DNA from: Anolis sagrei | Taxonomy: Eukaryota; Chordata; Lepidosauria; Squamata; Anolidae | Assembly: GCF_037176765.1 (NCBI RefSeq) | Contig: NC_090023.1 | Location: 141,251,366 to 141,315,365 of the forward strand | Direction of reading: 5' to 3' | DNA: 64,000 nucleotides | In this document: positions 1 through 10,412 of the stretch, piece by piece | Layout: each line of letters opens with the position of its first letter | Position numbering within the stretch: the first letter of the stretch is position 1 | The notes under the pieces: generated by a model | Database searches by the model: none | Told to the model about the DNA's origin: nothing | Seen by the model: only the letters and a program-made list of their open reading frames with translations | Made by a program: the position numbers and the translations under genes

Positions 1-984
1 TGTCACTTACCTGTGTCCTTCTGACACCCCCTTAGCCCCTGTAGAGGCTGTAACCTAAAGTCTATTCTCTGTTTCCCTAATTGGCTTTTTTGTGTGAAGG
101 CAGTGGTTCCTACATAAGGGGAAAGGTGGGATAGAAATCAAATAAATACTTTGAGGACTTTGATTAATTCTGTACATCTTGTATCTGCTCCAATACAATA
201 TAGGTTCACTGAAGACCATCTTGGACATAAACTATAATGCATATACATCTGAAATATGTTTGGGAAATAGTTTAGAAGAGATAATCTGCTAAATCATATC
301 TTTGCAGTGGTTGCTATCACACAATGTTTAATTGTTGTCTCTTTAGGTCAGTGTACCACTAATATTAAGAGCTTCTTCCTCTGTGGCTGTTGCTATGCAG
401 TGTGACCACCTGCTATCTGTATTCCTGTAAGAATATTATACCTCTAATTATAAGGCATAATGTAACTTGAAAGAATTAAAGTATTTTTCAATGAACACTA
501 TATGCTTGACTCTGGTAGTTTTCTTTCCTGAACAGGACCAAATAAATAAGATTTCTTTCTTTTCTTTCTAAAACATAAATCAAATAAACAATCGTAATGA
601 GATGCAAGCAAACTGGTTTAAATGTTACTGTTCATATTTGGAAATCATAAAAAGCAATGTGACGTCCTTTCAAATATTAAAACTAAAAATACTCAGGTCA
701 TAAGTCTTTCATAGGGTTTGGTTTCCAAACCTTTTATCATTTTGGTCACTCTCCTCTGGACACCTTCCAGTACAGAGTGAATATCTATACTTCTAAGCTA
801 AGTAACTGTGTTCTATATCTTATGCTTATTTTTTCATTTAATTGTTTTTAAGTTAAAAAAATAGGGTTACTAATATTACCCATGTGAACTCATTTTTAAA
901 ATTTATTTTTACATTTATTGATTTTTCTTTTTCAAATTAATTAAAAATTAATGCTGCCGGTAGTTCTGTATGCATTACCTTACA

Positions 985-1126
985 CCAGTGGTTCTCAACC
1001 TGGGGTCCCCAGATGTTTTGGGCCTACAACTCCCAGAAATCCCAGCTAGTTTACCAGCTGTTAGGATTTCTGGGAGTTGTAGGCCAAAAACATCTGGGGA
1101 CCCCAGGTTGAGAACTACTGCCTTAC
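985..1126. mobile_element. Foldback element, 'ggttctcaacc' type
   Basis: Near-perfect inverted repeat. The left arm runs from GTGGTTCTCAACC through CCCAGATGTTTT and AACTCCCAGAAATCCC. The right arm mirrors it, ending GGTTGAGAACTACTG, with a short central loop. This is a common short non-autonomous DNA element of lizards (family name not recalled). Related copies are at 24955-25090 and 56662-56802. Confidence 0.75.
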
Positions 1127-1413
1127 ACCATTACCTTTAATGCAATATAACTGTTTGGTTCATTCCTGACACAATAAATAAAAAAATATTTCTTATGATT
1201 TTTATCCTGAGAATCTTTTAAATTCATCATGTGCTTGCAAAACTGAAAATGTTCCTTTATCAAAAATATTGCCAGCCATATACTGCTTAACTTAATGAAC
1301 AATTCTGAAAAATATTTTAAAATAAGAGTATTTTGGGAACGGAACTGAACAGGAGCTTTTCATCCTTTAAGAGTAATAACAATATTTGAAAAATAGAGAG
1401 TGCAGGAAATTAG

Positions 1414-1605
1414 GATTGTTGTTGTTGTGTGCCTTCAAGTCATTTCAGACTTAGGGCAGCCCTAAGGCAACACTATCTCGTTCTGTTCAAGATGTGCCTT
1501 TGTCTGAGGCTGAGAGAGTGTGACTTGGCTAAAGTCACTCAGTGGCTTCATCGACAGTTTTAGATTCGAACCACTACACCACACGTTCTCAATGTTGAAT
1601 TCCTT
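1414..1605 (+). repeat. Dispersed repeat with GTTGTTGTGTGCCTTCAAGTC head
   Basis: A recognisable reptile dispersed repeat begins GTTGTTGTGTGCCTTCAAGT, has a central GAGAGTGTGACTTGGC, and ends near ATTCGAACCACTACACCAC, which resembles a tRNA B-box. Other pieces occur near 16848-16900 with 17033-17145, 32560-32615 and 47005-47285. I do not recall the family name; it is SINE-like. Confidence 0.5.
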
Positions 1606-1878
1606 CCCTCCATGTCTCCTACTTCATTTTCTTTCTTTCTTTTGCCTGACAAGGTCTGTGACTTCGGGAGGGAAGGTGAAGGGCATAATTAGATTCGGAT
1701 TTGTGACTGAATCTAGTCAAAAGAAAAGGAGGAAGGGAGGCCAAAATGGGATCTCCTGCAGAGTACGATCTCGGTTGCAGGAAGCCTATGAGAGGTGACC
1801 CACTTGAGGCCCTTCTTTTGAAACTAGGAAATAGCCTCGTAGTGGGAGGGACTGAGATGTGGAGGGCTAGCCTGGAGA

Positions 1879-2130
1879 TCTCCCATCCAAGTCCAAACCA
1901 GGGTTGTCCATGCTTAGCATCCATTGGCAGTCTCCCATCCAAGTCCAAACGGGGACTGTCCCTGCTTAGCACCCATTGGAAGCCTCCACTCCAAATCCAA
2001 ATTGGGACCGTCCCTGCTTAGTGCCCATTGGCAGTTTCCCATCCAAGTCCAAACCAGGGGCAGCCCTGCTTAGCACTCATTGCCGGTCTCCCATCCGAGA
2101 CTGAACCTGGGCCGTGATTCCAGCATATCT
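1879..2130 (-). repeat. 52-bp tandem array resembling part of 5S rRNA
   Basis: Four and a half units start at about 1879, 1931, 1983, 2035 and 2087, an exact 52-bp spacing. Read on the minus strand each unit contains GCTAAGCAGGG, then a spacer, then CTTGGATGGGAGA, the order and spacing of the internal and 3' part of vertebrate 5S rRNA. Units have diverged by several bases. A 5S-derived SINE head expanded in tandem is the likeliest origin. Confidence 0.65.
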
Positions 2131-2800
2131 AAATTTTGAGTCAAGTCAAAATATATATACATCAATATTGCAAAGAATATATTAAATTATTCACATTTTA
2201 ACCCAAGCAGGGGGAGAGAGCAGGACTGCAGAAGGGTTGATAGAAGGAGCATGAAAAATCTTACTATAAATACATTAATATGATGTTTTACTAAATTCAA
2301 GCCAGTGGTAGAGGAGAAAACAGTTAACACTTTTGTACTAGAAGTACAAGTGGTCACAAATCCCAGTAACACTCAGTATGCGGACTTTGTAAACTATAGT
2401 AAGCAATATAGAATGGTGTCCATGAGCAAAGGGAGGGAGGGCCCACCTCTCAACTGTTGGACAATAACGAACAGAACATTCCATTATGCCCATGTTATAT
2501 TACCTCCAAGGGGTTTTTTATTATGTGCTCTTAAAGTTCACGCATATACCTATCCCAGCAAATGCCACAAGAGGGCCCTGCTCCATTGGCAGGCAAACTG
2601 TCCTTTGCCTCCCCAGCCCAAGGCAAGAAGCACTAGAATTGAGAGAAGTTTCATTACAGTTGCTGAGACATGCAATGATAATGATTGCGGATGACACAAT
2701 AAATAAATATGCAATGATGATATAGATATACAGAACAGCACTCAAAAACATGCAACGATAATGATATACAGAACAACACTCAAAAACAGGGGAGTTCCAG
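2131..2800. other. Intergenic stretch with no recognised gene
   Basis: Nothing clear is visible here. A short open frame (2305-2694) has no recognisable domain and no splice context. Near 2690-2790 an ATGCAATGATAATGAT-type motif is repeated twice. It may be decayed repeat DNA. Confidence 0.4.
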
Positions 2801-2804
2801 ACAA

Positions 2805-3118
2805 GAAACAATCAGGACCTGCTAATCACCTCCCAACAAAGTATTCCCCCAGGCAGTAAGAAGCCAAACACTGAAACTGCTAGGCAATTAAATGCTAATC
2901 AAGGTGGCCAATTGCAACATCACACCAACAGACAAGAGTTTTCACCAACCTTGGACATTCCACAGATATTTAAATCCAATTTTTCTAGTTTCCAACAGAC
3001 CTCACAACCTCTGAGGATGCCTGCCATTGATGCAGGTGAAACGTCAGGAGAGAATGCTTCTAGAATATGGCCATACAGTCCAGAAAACTCACATAAATCC
3101 GATGAGCTAGTCGTCTGA
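2805..3118 (+). mobile_element. Penelope-like element fragment, 3' end
   Basis: Contains the hallmark end of the lizard Penelope-like family: the stretch from CATTCCACAGATAT through CAACAGACCTCACAACCTC, TGAGGATGCCTGCC and GAAACGTCAGGAGAGAATGC. It matches the right end of the larger copy at 50396-51395. It is a truncated, broken relic. Confidence 0.65.
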
Positions 3119-3134
3119 AGCCATCTCGAAGCCA

Positions 3135-3292
3135 CATAGGCGCCTTCTACACTGCCATATAATCCAAATTATCAAAGTAAATAATCCACATTATCTACTT
3201 TGAACTGGATTATCTGAGTCTACACTGCCATATAATCCAGTTCAAAGCAGATAATCTGGACTTTATATGGCAGTGTAGAAGGGGCCATGGTT
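3135..3292. mobile_element. Foldback element, 'ccttcyacact' type
   Basis: Inverted repeat from GCGCCTTCTACACTGCC to GGCAGTGTAGAAGGGGCC, with internal ATAATCC and GATTAT repeats. It is a copy of the most abundant foldback family in this window (see 28070, 31172, 35628 and 36300). Confidence 0.75.
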
Positions 3293-3440
3293 AGCATTAT
3301 ACCCTATTTGAATCGCTATCCCAGCTACGGATTCAATTTATCTGTGGGGGTTGGAGAGGGGACTAAAGGCCTCATCACACTTGAGCATTTACTTCTGCAG
3401 AATTCTGGGGCTTGTAGTTTAGGGAGGGGCCTTTAAACTG

Positions 3441-4113
3441 TGTTGTCAAAGGCTTCATGGCCAGAATCGCTGGGTTGCTGAGTTTTCCGCGCTGTATGGC
3501 CATGTTCCAGAAGCATTCTCTCCTGGCGTTTTACCCACATCTGCATCCTCAGAGCTTGTGAGGTCTGTTGGAAGCTGGAAAAATGGGGTTTATATATCTG
3601 TGGAAATGTCCAGGGTGGGAGAAAGAACTCTTGTCTGTTGGAGACAAGTGTGAATGTTGCAACTGGCCGTCTTGATTAGCACTGAATGGCCTTGCAGCTT
3701 CAAAGCCTGGCTGGTTGCTGCCTGGGGATCCCTTGTTGGGAGACGATCAGCTGGCCCTGATTTATTCTTGTCTAGAACTCTACTGTTAATTGAGTGTTGT
3801 TCTTTTTTCTTTCTTTTTTTTTTTACTGTCCTGATTTTAGAGTTTCTTAATACTGGTAGCCAGATTTTGTTCATTTTCATCGTTTCCTCCTTTTCGTTGA
3901 AATTGTCCGCATGCTTCTGGATTTCAATGGCTTCTCTGTGTAGTCTGACATGGTGGTTGTTGGAGTTGAGTGTCTGCTGGAGGCAAGTGTGAACGTTGCA
4001 ACTGGCCACCTTGATTAGCACTGAATGGCCTTGCAGCTTCAAAGCCTGGCTGGCAGCAACCAGCCAGGCTTTGAAGCTGCAAGGTCATTCAATGCTAATC
4101 AAGGCAGTCACAG
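3441..4113 (-). mobile_element. Penelope-like element fragment, broken
   Basis: On the minus strand it carries the same downstream coding signature as the 50.4-kb copy (HHVRLHREA, then NKIWLPVL) followed by the family's terminal region. It is a short, 5'-truncated relic and is broken. The far edge contains a local palindrome at about 4021-4085 built on CTTGCAGCTTCAAAGCCTGG. Confidence 0.65.
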
Positions 4114-4309
4114 CATTTAAAGTGGGTTGAAGTAGATAAATGCCCAAATGTGATGAGACTCTAAATGCCTTAGCTGCCTTCGACCTAACTCAAACTACCC
4201 TATTCCCACAACTGAGTAAAAACATATATGTCACGCTGGAGCATTAATTCTCACTTGGCAGTGCATTTCTAGCCACAAAAAGCTCGTGCTCCAATACAAA
4301 CCAATTAAG

Positions 4310-4487
4310 CTTTCAAACGATATCACGTGACCTATCCCGCGCTCTCACTTCATCCCAGGGGACGAAGCAATTCCCCGCATGCGCAGTAGCTGGTGGAGGC
4401 GGGGCCAGAAGAGTATATCGGATGGTATTGGAGGAAGGCGATTGTATGCGGAAGTAGCAGCGCATGCGCGGGAGAAAGGGCTGTATC
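4310..4487 (+). promoter_or_regulatory. BLOC1S2 promoter, CpG-rich, with NRF1-like and CLEAR-like sites
   Basis: A short CpG-rich stretch in AT-rich surroundings lies directly before the BLOC1S2 start. It holds TCACGTGAC at 4323-4331 (one base short of the TFEB/TFE3 CLEAR consensus), a GC box near 4394-4404, GCATGCGC at 4377-4384, the full palindrome GCGCATGCGC at 4460-4469 (NRF1 consensus), and an ETS-like CGGAAGT at 4449-4455. No TATA box is evident, as expected of a housekeeping promoter. Site roles are inferred from consensus only. Confidence 0.7.
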
Positions 4488-7400
4488 ATGGAGACGACCA
4501 AGGCTGCTGCTCCGGCTGCTGAGGAAGGACCCCAACAGGCTGCCAAGCGTAAGGTGGAGGGAAGGAAGGAAGAAGAGAAGGGGGTGCTTTTGGGGGAGGG
4601 CTATCTTTCCCTTTCTAGCTTCTTTGCCTGCCTGGTGGAGGAAGAGGGGAATTTAGAGGCCTTTTCTCCTCTCTACAGCACCCCATTTTTGTAGTTTGAA
4701 GGAGGAAGGAGAGACCTCCAGGCCTCTCTTGGATCAAAGGCCCAGCTCAGGCTGATTTGGACCACTGGCTGATTAAGTGTGCGCCCCCCTTTAGATCCTG
4801 TGGCTGCCTCTTCCTACAGAATTATGGGGTTTGTAGTTTAGGGAGGCCCAGGACCTCTCTGGCCCTAAACTTCAAACCCCAACTCCCCCCTGGGCACACA
4901 GAGGACTGGGCGACTTGGAAGGCGCTGAACAGACTGCGCTCTGGCACCACAAGATGCAGAGCCAACTTTCAGAAATGGGGCTACAAAGTGGAATCCTCGA
5001 CATGCGAGTGTGCAGAGGAGCAAACCACTGACCACCTGCTGCAGTGCAACCTGAGCCCAGCCACATGCACAATGGGGGACCTTCTTGCAGCAACACCAGA
5101 AGCACTCCAAGTGGCCAGATACTGGTCAAAGGACATTTAATCAACTACCAAACTCACACATTTTGTATTTTCTCTGTTTGTTTGCTTTGCTCTGTTAGAA
5201 ATGTAATATAATTGACTGGCTGCCCTGACACGAAAAATAAATAAAAATGGCAGTCATCATCTTGGCTTCTAGGGAGAGTTTAGGCTTAGAATTATAGAAT
5301 AATAGAGTTGGAAATGCCATTTAGTCGAACCCCTTGCCATGCAGGAAAAGTACAATCAAAGTATCTCCTACAGATAGCCATCCAGCCTCTGTTTAAAAGT
5401 TTTCAAAGAATGACCTTGTACCACACTCCGAGGCAGAGAGTTCCACTGTTGAACAGCTCATACAGTCAGGAAGTGGAATTTCCTTTCTTGTAATTTGAGG
5501 ATGTATTTTAATTCACTGGACCAAATTTGGCACAAATACTCGATACACACACATTTGAATCCTGGTGGGGTTGGGGAGGTTGATTTTGTCATTTGGGATT
5601 TATAGTTCACCTACAATCAAAGAGCAGTCCGAACTCCACCATGACCAACAGAAAGTACTGGAAGGGTTTGGTGGGCATTAACCTTGAGTTTTGGAGTTGT
5701 AGTTCACCTACATCCAGAGAGCATTGTGGACTCAAACAATGTTAGATCTGGAGCAAACTTGTCACGGATATTCAATATGCCCAAGTGTGAACACTGGTGG
5801 AGTTTGGGGAAAATAGACCTTGACATTTGGGAGTTGTAGTTGTTGGGATTTATAGTTCACTTACAATCAAAGAGCATTCTGAACCCCATCAACAATAGAA
5901 TTGGGCCAAACTTTGCACACAACCCCCACACCTTGAAGGAAATTGCTGGCACAAGCCTCCCTCCAGCCTTGCACGCTCTCCCTCACCCATAGATTAGCAC
6001 CACCCTGCCATGCACCGAGCATGCCTACTCTTCCTCCCTGCTTGGAGTCTCAGAAACAGCCCTCACCTTGGCCTAGAGGCTGGCCAATCGCAGCGGAGGA
6101 GGGCTTTTGGTGGGAGGATTCGTTGTCTGTTTCCAAAAAAGGAAGAGAAGGACAGGCGGAGAGATCTTCTGCCTTATCTGCTAAAGGGGCTCCTAAAACC
6201 AGCAGAAATATGTTTTTTTGATAGTCTTTGGCAAGTTAAGAAATACTGTGCTAGGTTATCACCAAGTGGGTTTCATTGCCAAGCCATTTTAAAGGCATAT
6301 ATGAGGAAATTAAATTCATTTCCTGCATAAATAACTAAATGTGCATATTGGTTAAAGGCAATATTTTCTTTCTATACTTGTAAATCTTAATAGATGATCC
6401 AGCTGTTGAAACAGCAGAAGAAGCTACAGAACCAGCAGAGGCAGATATCAATGAGCTTTGTAAGGATATGTTCAACAAAATGGCAGTTTATCTGACAGGT
6501 GAATTAACTGGTAAGTTCACATTAAGTTTAACACATATTAATTAACATAATTAATTCTCACTGTCTCCTATGGGACTTAATTCCAAGTAATTCAGTTCAA
6601 ATTTCATGTTTAAAACATTTGCAGGAGCCAGATTTTACATTTCAAAGAGAAGTTGATGGGCTGGAAAAGTTTAAAATTTGGCTCGCTGTTTTTGGAAAGA
6701 CAGGAGAGGAAGACAGAGAGGAAGAGGATTGGAACAAAGCAATCTATGGGCTTGAAAGGGTTTAAATCTGACTGGCATTGTTGAAAGGACAATGAGAGGA
6801 AGTGGAGTGGGTTGAGGAGGTCAGTGGGGTTCGCATGGGGTTAAAATCTGGCTGAAGCATCCCAATGACAAGCTGGGAAAAGGAGTGATGGGCTGGTGTT
6901 ATTGACAAGTCTGCATGTTTGGAGGGGCTTACAATATTAGCGGTTTCTTCACTTTTGCAGGGATTCTGTGCCCCTCAGTCCCACAAATGTGAAAACAGTG
7001 TATGTGAGAGAATAATGAGATTTTTGAGTAGCTTCATATAAATGTAACTGAGATTAAAATTGTGTACAATAGGTAATTTACATTTGTAAAAGAAATAACA
7101 TTTCTGTGTGTCTTTCCCTTGCTTTCTCCAAGCCACTAGTGAAGACTACAAACTGTTGGAAAATATGAACAAGTTGACTAGTTTGAAATACCTAGAAATG
7201 AAAGATATTGCAATAAATATAAGTCGAAATCTGAAAGATTTGAATCAGAAATGTAAGTAAGGGGAGAAATATTCAAATCAAGATTGTGTTTTAATTCTAG
7301 TCTTAACTTGTTTGTATGGTCACAGCGGTGAAACTGGTGATCTTTTATATGGTCACAGAATATGTTTATATAAAGGCCAAAATTCACAGAAAGTATAAAT

Positions 7401-10133
7401 CTAGTAGAAGGACTTTATTGGTCATGTCAAGAGCGACTTGAGAAACTGCAAGTCACTTCTGGTGTGAGAGAATTGGCTGTCTGCAAGGACATTGCCCAGG
7501 GGAGGCCCGGATGTTTTGATGTTTTACCATCCTTACGGGAGGCTTCTCTCATGTCCCCTCATGAGGAGTTGGAGCTGATAGAGAGAGCTCATCAACGCTC
7601 TCCATGGATTCGAACCTGTGACCTGTTGGTCTTCAGTCCTGCCAGCACAGGAGTTTAAGCCTTGCCACTGTGGAAGGACTGTACAAACAGCAAAGTGGCA
7701 GTGGGAGGGCCATTTTGTTCATGAGACAAATTGTGATTTTTTGTAACTGGCAAGAAATCTGTGGTCCTCCAGGTTATGTTGGGCTTCTCATGAACCCCAG
7801 TCAGCTTAAATAGGATGATGATGATAATAATAATTTATTAATATGCCATCCTCTCTCCCCAAAGGGACTCAGGGATAGAGATGTCCAGCAACATTCTGAA
7901 GGGCCATAGATTCTCCAACCATTTTAGAAGAAACTCTGGCCATGTGTGTAGTTATTGCTTGCATATGCATACCATGTCATTCAGTTGTAGCCTTTGTAAA
8001 CTGGCTATTCCCAACTGGGTTCCTGTGATTTCTTCCAAAATCAGTGAAACACTGTCTTTTCCTGTCCTCTCCAGCAATTACTCACCTCCATATCCCTTAG
8101 ATCAGTAGTATAGGAAGAGATCAGTACTATACTACTTGTTATAAATATATTTGCTATGAATGGATTCTCAGTTAAGTTTCTTGTAAATTGCAAATATAGA
8201 TTTGTGACTGGGGAATGCGATGTTACATGATTTTGAAATTATTGCATGAACCATTGAAAATGAAATGGAGTTCTCTGTTGAGAATGGAATTTCTGTGGAA
8301 CTTGTAAAAATTATTACATGTTTAACATAGGATTTCATGTGGTTGTGTGCCACACATTTGGCAATTAAATTGCACACCACAGGGATAGTGGGGCTAGGAC
8401 CAAGACCCATATGTAATTTTGAAAATAAGCACAGATATTAATCGGTTTAGAATGCAAAAATGTTGTTTTATCTGTCACAATAAAGGGATTTCTTTTAAGT
8501 TTTAATCTTAAATTTAAATTGTTATTTAATGAGAAGGAGTTGTAGTATTTCGTGTTAAGCTTCCAGCTTTACATCTTCAGCACCTTAGGTAAGAACTGGG
8601 AAACACACAGATAGGCATTGTCCATCACAGCAGAAAATGTGGATTCGTTGTATAAGCTAGTACAAGGTAGTCTTGTTGTTTTATATTAATTTTAGGTGTT
8701 TTAAAAGATACCATATCTTCTAGCCACCTCATTTCACACCTTATGATGAAGGAATGCTAGAAGTTGTTCACCATCAGTGAGTCAATAATTATTTTTTTAA
8801 TGTTTTTCTACCTCATCCTTTGTCCAAGATGCTGGACTTCAGCCATATCTGGAGCAAATCAATCTAATTGAAGAGCAAGTGGCAGCTTTGGAACAGGCAG
8901 CTTACAAACTGGATGCATATTCAAAGAAACTTGGTAGGTCTTTGTAATACTTCTAGAAGAATATTATAAGGAAATTGTATAAAGCAGGACTTTTATCTGA
9001 TGCCATTCCACAACATGTCCTCTTATGGCAACAATTTTCATAAGCATCTAATACAAAATGAGTGTTCAGGCTGTCCAGCTAAGGCTTCCAAAGAAAGTAC
9101 AGGGCAGGACTGGCATTATAGAAGGGTAAAATTCAATGCTGTGTCTGCCCAGGCAGGCTCCGTAATGTAATATATATGAAAATATTAGCACTGAGTTACT
9201 GATGTACATAGTGTTTAATAGAATAATATAATAAAAGGATAAGTTCTTCCTTTGGGAAACTTGCAAGTTAAATTTTAGTTGATTTGGATATCACAAAAGG
9301 GAGAAAACAGATAAAAGTAATGAAGAAGGGATGTGCATGAATATAGATGCATGTACTGATTACCCCCTGGTGGTGCAGTGGGTTAAACCACTGAACTGCT
9401 GAACTTGCTGTCTGAAACATTGGCAGTTCGAATCCAGGGAGTGGGGTGAGCTTCCACTGTTAGGCCCAGCTTCTCCCAACCTAGCATTTTTAAAACATTC
9501 AAATGTGAGTAGATCAATAGGTACTGCTTCTGCAGGAAGGTACAGCACTCCATGCAGTCATGCTGGCCACATGACCTTGAGGATGTCTACGGACAATGCT
9601 GGCTCTTCGGCTTAGAAATGAAGATGAGCATCACCCCCCAGAATTGGACACAACCTTAATGTCAGGGGAAGCCTTTACCTTACTGATTGCCACTTTAATA
9701 CCATTACATTAGGGTATAGATCAAAAAGGTATATACTTGCAAATAATTGTACACAGTTCTGTAACTTTGGTCACATAAGCACCGATGTTGCTTGATCAGC
9801 AGTATCATCTGCTATTTTGGAAATGAAGTGATGGTTCTGCCTCTTAAAAGAAAAAAGGGCCTAGCTTGAAGGAGTTCCTTTATATAGTGGAATTATAATG
9901 GTACATGCCACCATCTGCCATGGGAGGATTCCATTGAATTTTGGGATTTGCCATTATGACGGGGCATTTAAAATGAGTAGTTAGTGTTCCAGTGCTTCTG
10001 ATTATACTACAAATCATAGGTTTCTATAGATGGAAAGATGGCAGTTAACGTTGAATAATGAAGCTATAATCTGTTCAGTGGAAATGGAGCCTTGGTTTTA
10101 CTATTTTGCTATATTTTTCTGCCCAAAATACGT

Positions 10134-10166
<33 letters not shown>

Positions 10167-10412
10167 CTTTATATTTCGCCTTATACCCCAGGGGAACTCA
10201 GTGCGGATTACAACACACATTTCAAACTGGAATGCCCTAACTAAACATGGGGATGCGTATTTTCTGCAGAACATGAAAATCCTCCCATGGAACTGGGGCT
10301 CAGACATAACTGAAAGTGTTTTCACCAATTAAATGTTTTGGTTGCACTAATGGTTGTGCATTTTATCTTATCTTTTGCAGAAGCAAAGTACAAAAAACTG
10401 GAGAAACGATGA
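4488..10412 (+). CDS. BLOC1S2: BLOC1S2, subunit 2 of BLOC-1/BORC, complete, five exons
   Basis: Coding exons are 4488-4548, 6394-6510, 7133-7252, 8829-8933 and 10381-10412. All borders are GT/AG and phases agree, giving 144 residues against about 142 in human. Exon 1 (METTKAAAP...) is lineage-specific. From exon 2 on, the product follows human BLOC1S2 closely: [67 protein letters not shown], and the end [10 protein letters not shown]. The protein is a small helical coiled-coil subunit with no membrane segment. As known for the family, it works in BLOC-1 (cargo sorting to lysosome-related organelles such as melanosomes) and in BORC (Arl8/kinesin-dependent lysosome positioning), on the cytosolic face of endolysosomes. 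The gene converges on the minus-strand gene that ends at 16086. An in-frame upstream ATG at 4464 would add eight residues but lies inside a promoter-type palindrome, so I prefer 4488. Confidence 0.96.
4815..5250 (+). mobile_element. Non-LTR retrotransposon 3' end
   Basis: A plus-strand frame reads [17 protein letters not shown], then FQKWGY, then [15 protein letters not shown], the cysteine/histidine C-terminal end of a LINE polyprotein, and stops at about 5140. A short 3' tail ending AAAAATAAATAAAAATGG follows. It is 5'-truncated. The clade is not assigned. A smaller decayed relative lies at 44730-44830. It sits in BLOC1S2 intron 1. Confidence 0.6.
5285..5500 (+). mobile_element. CR1-type LINE 3' end
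   Basis: Typical CR1 3' untranslated signature: AGAATAATAGAGTTGGAAATG, CCTTGCCATGCAGGAAAAG, CCATCCAGCCTCTGTTTAAA and GAGAGTTCCACTGTTGAAC. No coding part remains. Confidence 0.6.
5515..5935 (+). mobile_element. Helitron-related internal fragment
   Basis: Contains GATTTATAGTTCACCTACAATC twice over (about 5595 and 5845) and the linked phrases GAGTTGTAGTTCACCTACAT and GGTGGAGTTTGGGGAAAATAG. The first also occurs inside the Helitron-type copy at 52940-53266. Neither terminus is present. It sits in BLOC1S2 intron 1. Confidence 0.5.
7416..7665 (-). mobile_element. tRNA-headed SINE, type A
   Basis: Read on the minus strand it starts with a tRNA-like head with B-box GGTTCGAATC-type sequence (here decayed), then CAGCTCC, CCTCCCG, GACAGCCAATTCTCTCACACC and the tail CTTGCAGTTTCTCAAGTCGC. 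Copies at 15399, 41060, 47848 and 54655 share this layout. It sits in BLOC1S2 intron 3. Confidence 0.75.
9361..9682 (+). mobile_element. tRNA-headed SINE, type B (Sauria SINE-like)
   Basis: Nearly full length. Head GGTGGTGCAGTGGGTTAAACC with B-box GGCAGTTCGAATCC, body ATGCAGTCATGCTGGCCACA, and tail GGACACAACCTTAATGTCAGG, whose end resembles the BovB LINE 3' end. This fits mobilisation by BovB. It sits in BLOC1S2 intron 4. Confidence 0.8.
10130..10260 (-). mobile_element. L2-type LINE 3' tail with (TTA)n
   Basis: Minus-strand LINE end: the trinucleotide tract at 10133-10164 is followed by ATATTTCGCCTTATACC and GGAACTCAGTGCGGATTACAA, the phrase that ends L2-like elements in this window. No coding part is left. 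Confidence 0.5.

Noticed and set aside
1879-2130. Possible functional 5S rRNA gene
   Set aside because: Only a ~40-base part of 5S is repeated, with several changes per unit, and no complete 5S sequence is present.
9361-9440. Possible tRNA gene (tRNA-like A and B boxes)
   Set aside because: It is the head of a SINE followed by the SINE body and BovB-like tail; five or more similar heads occur in the window.
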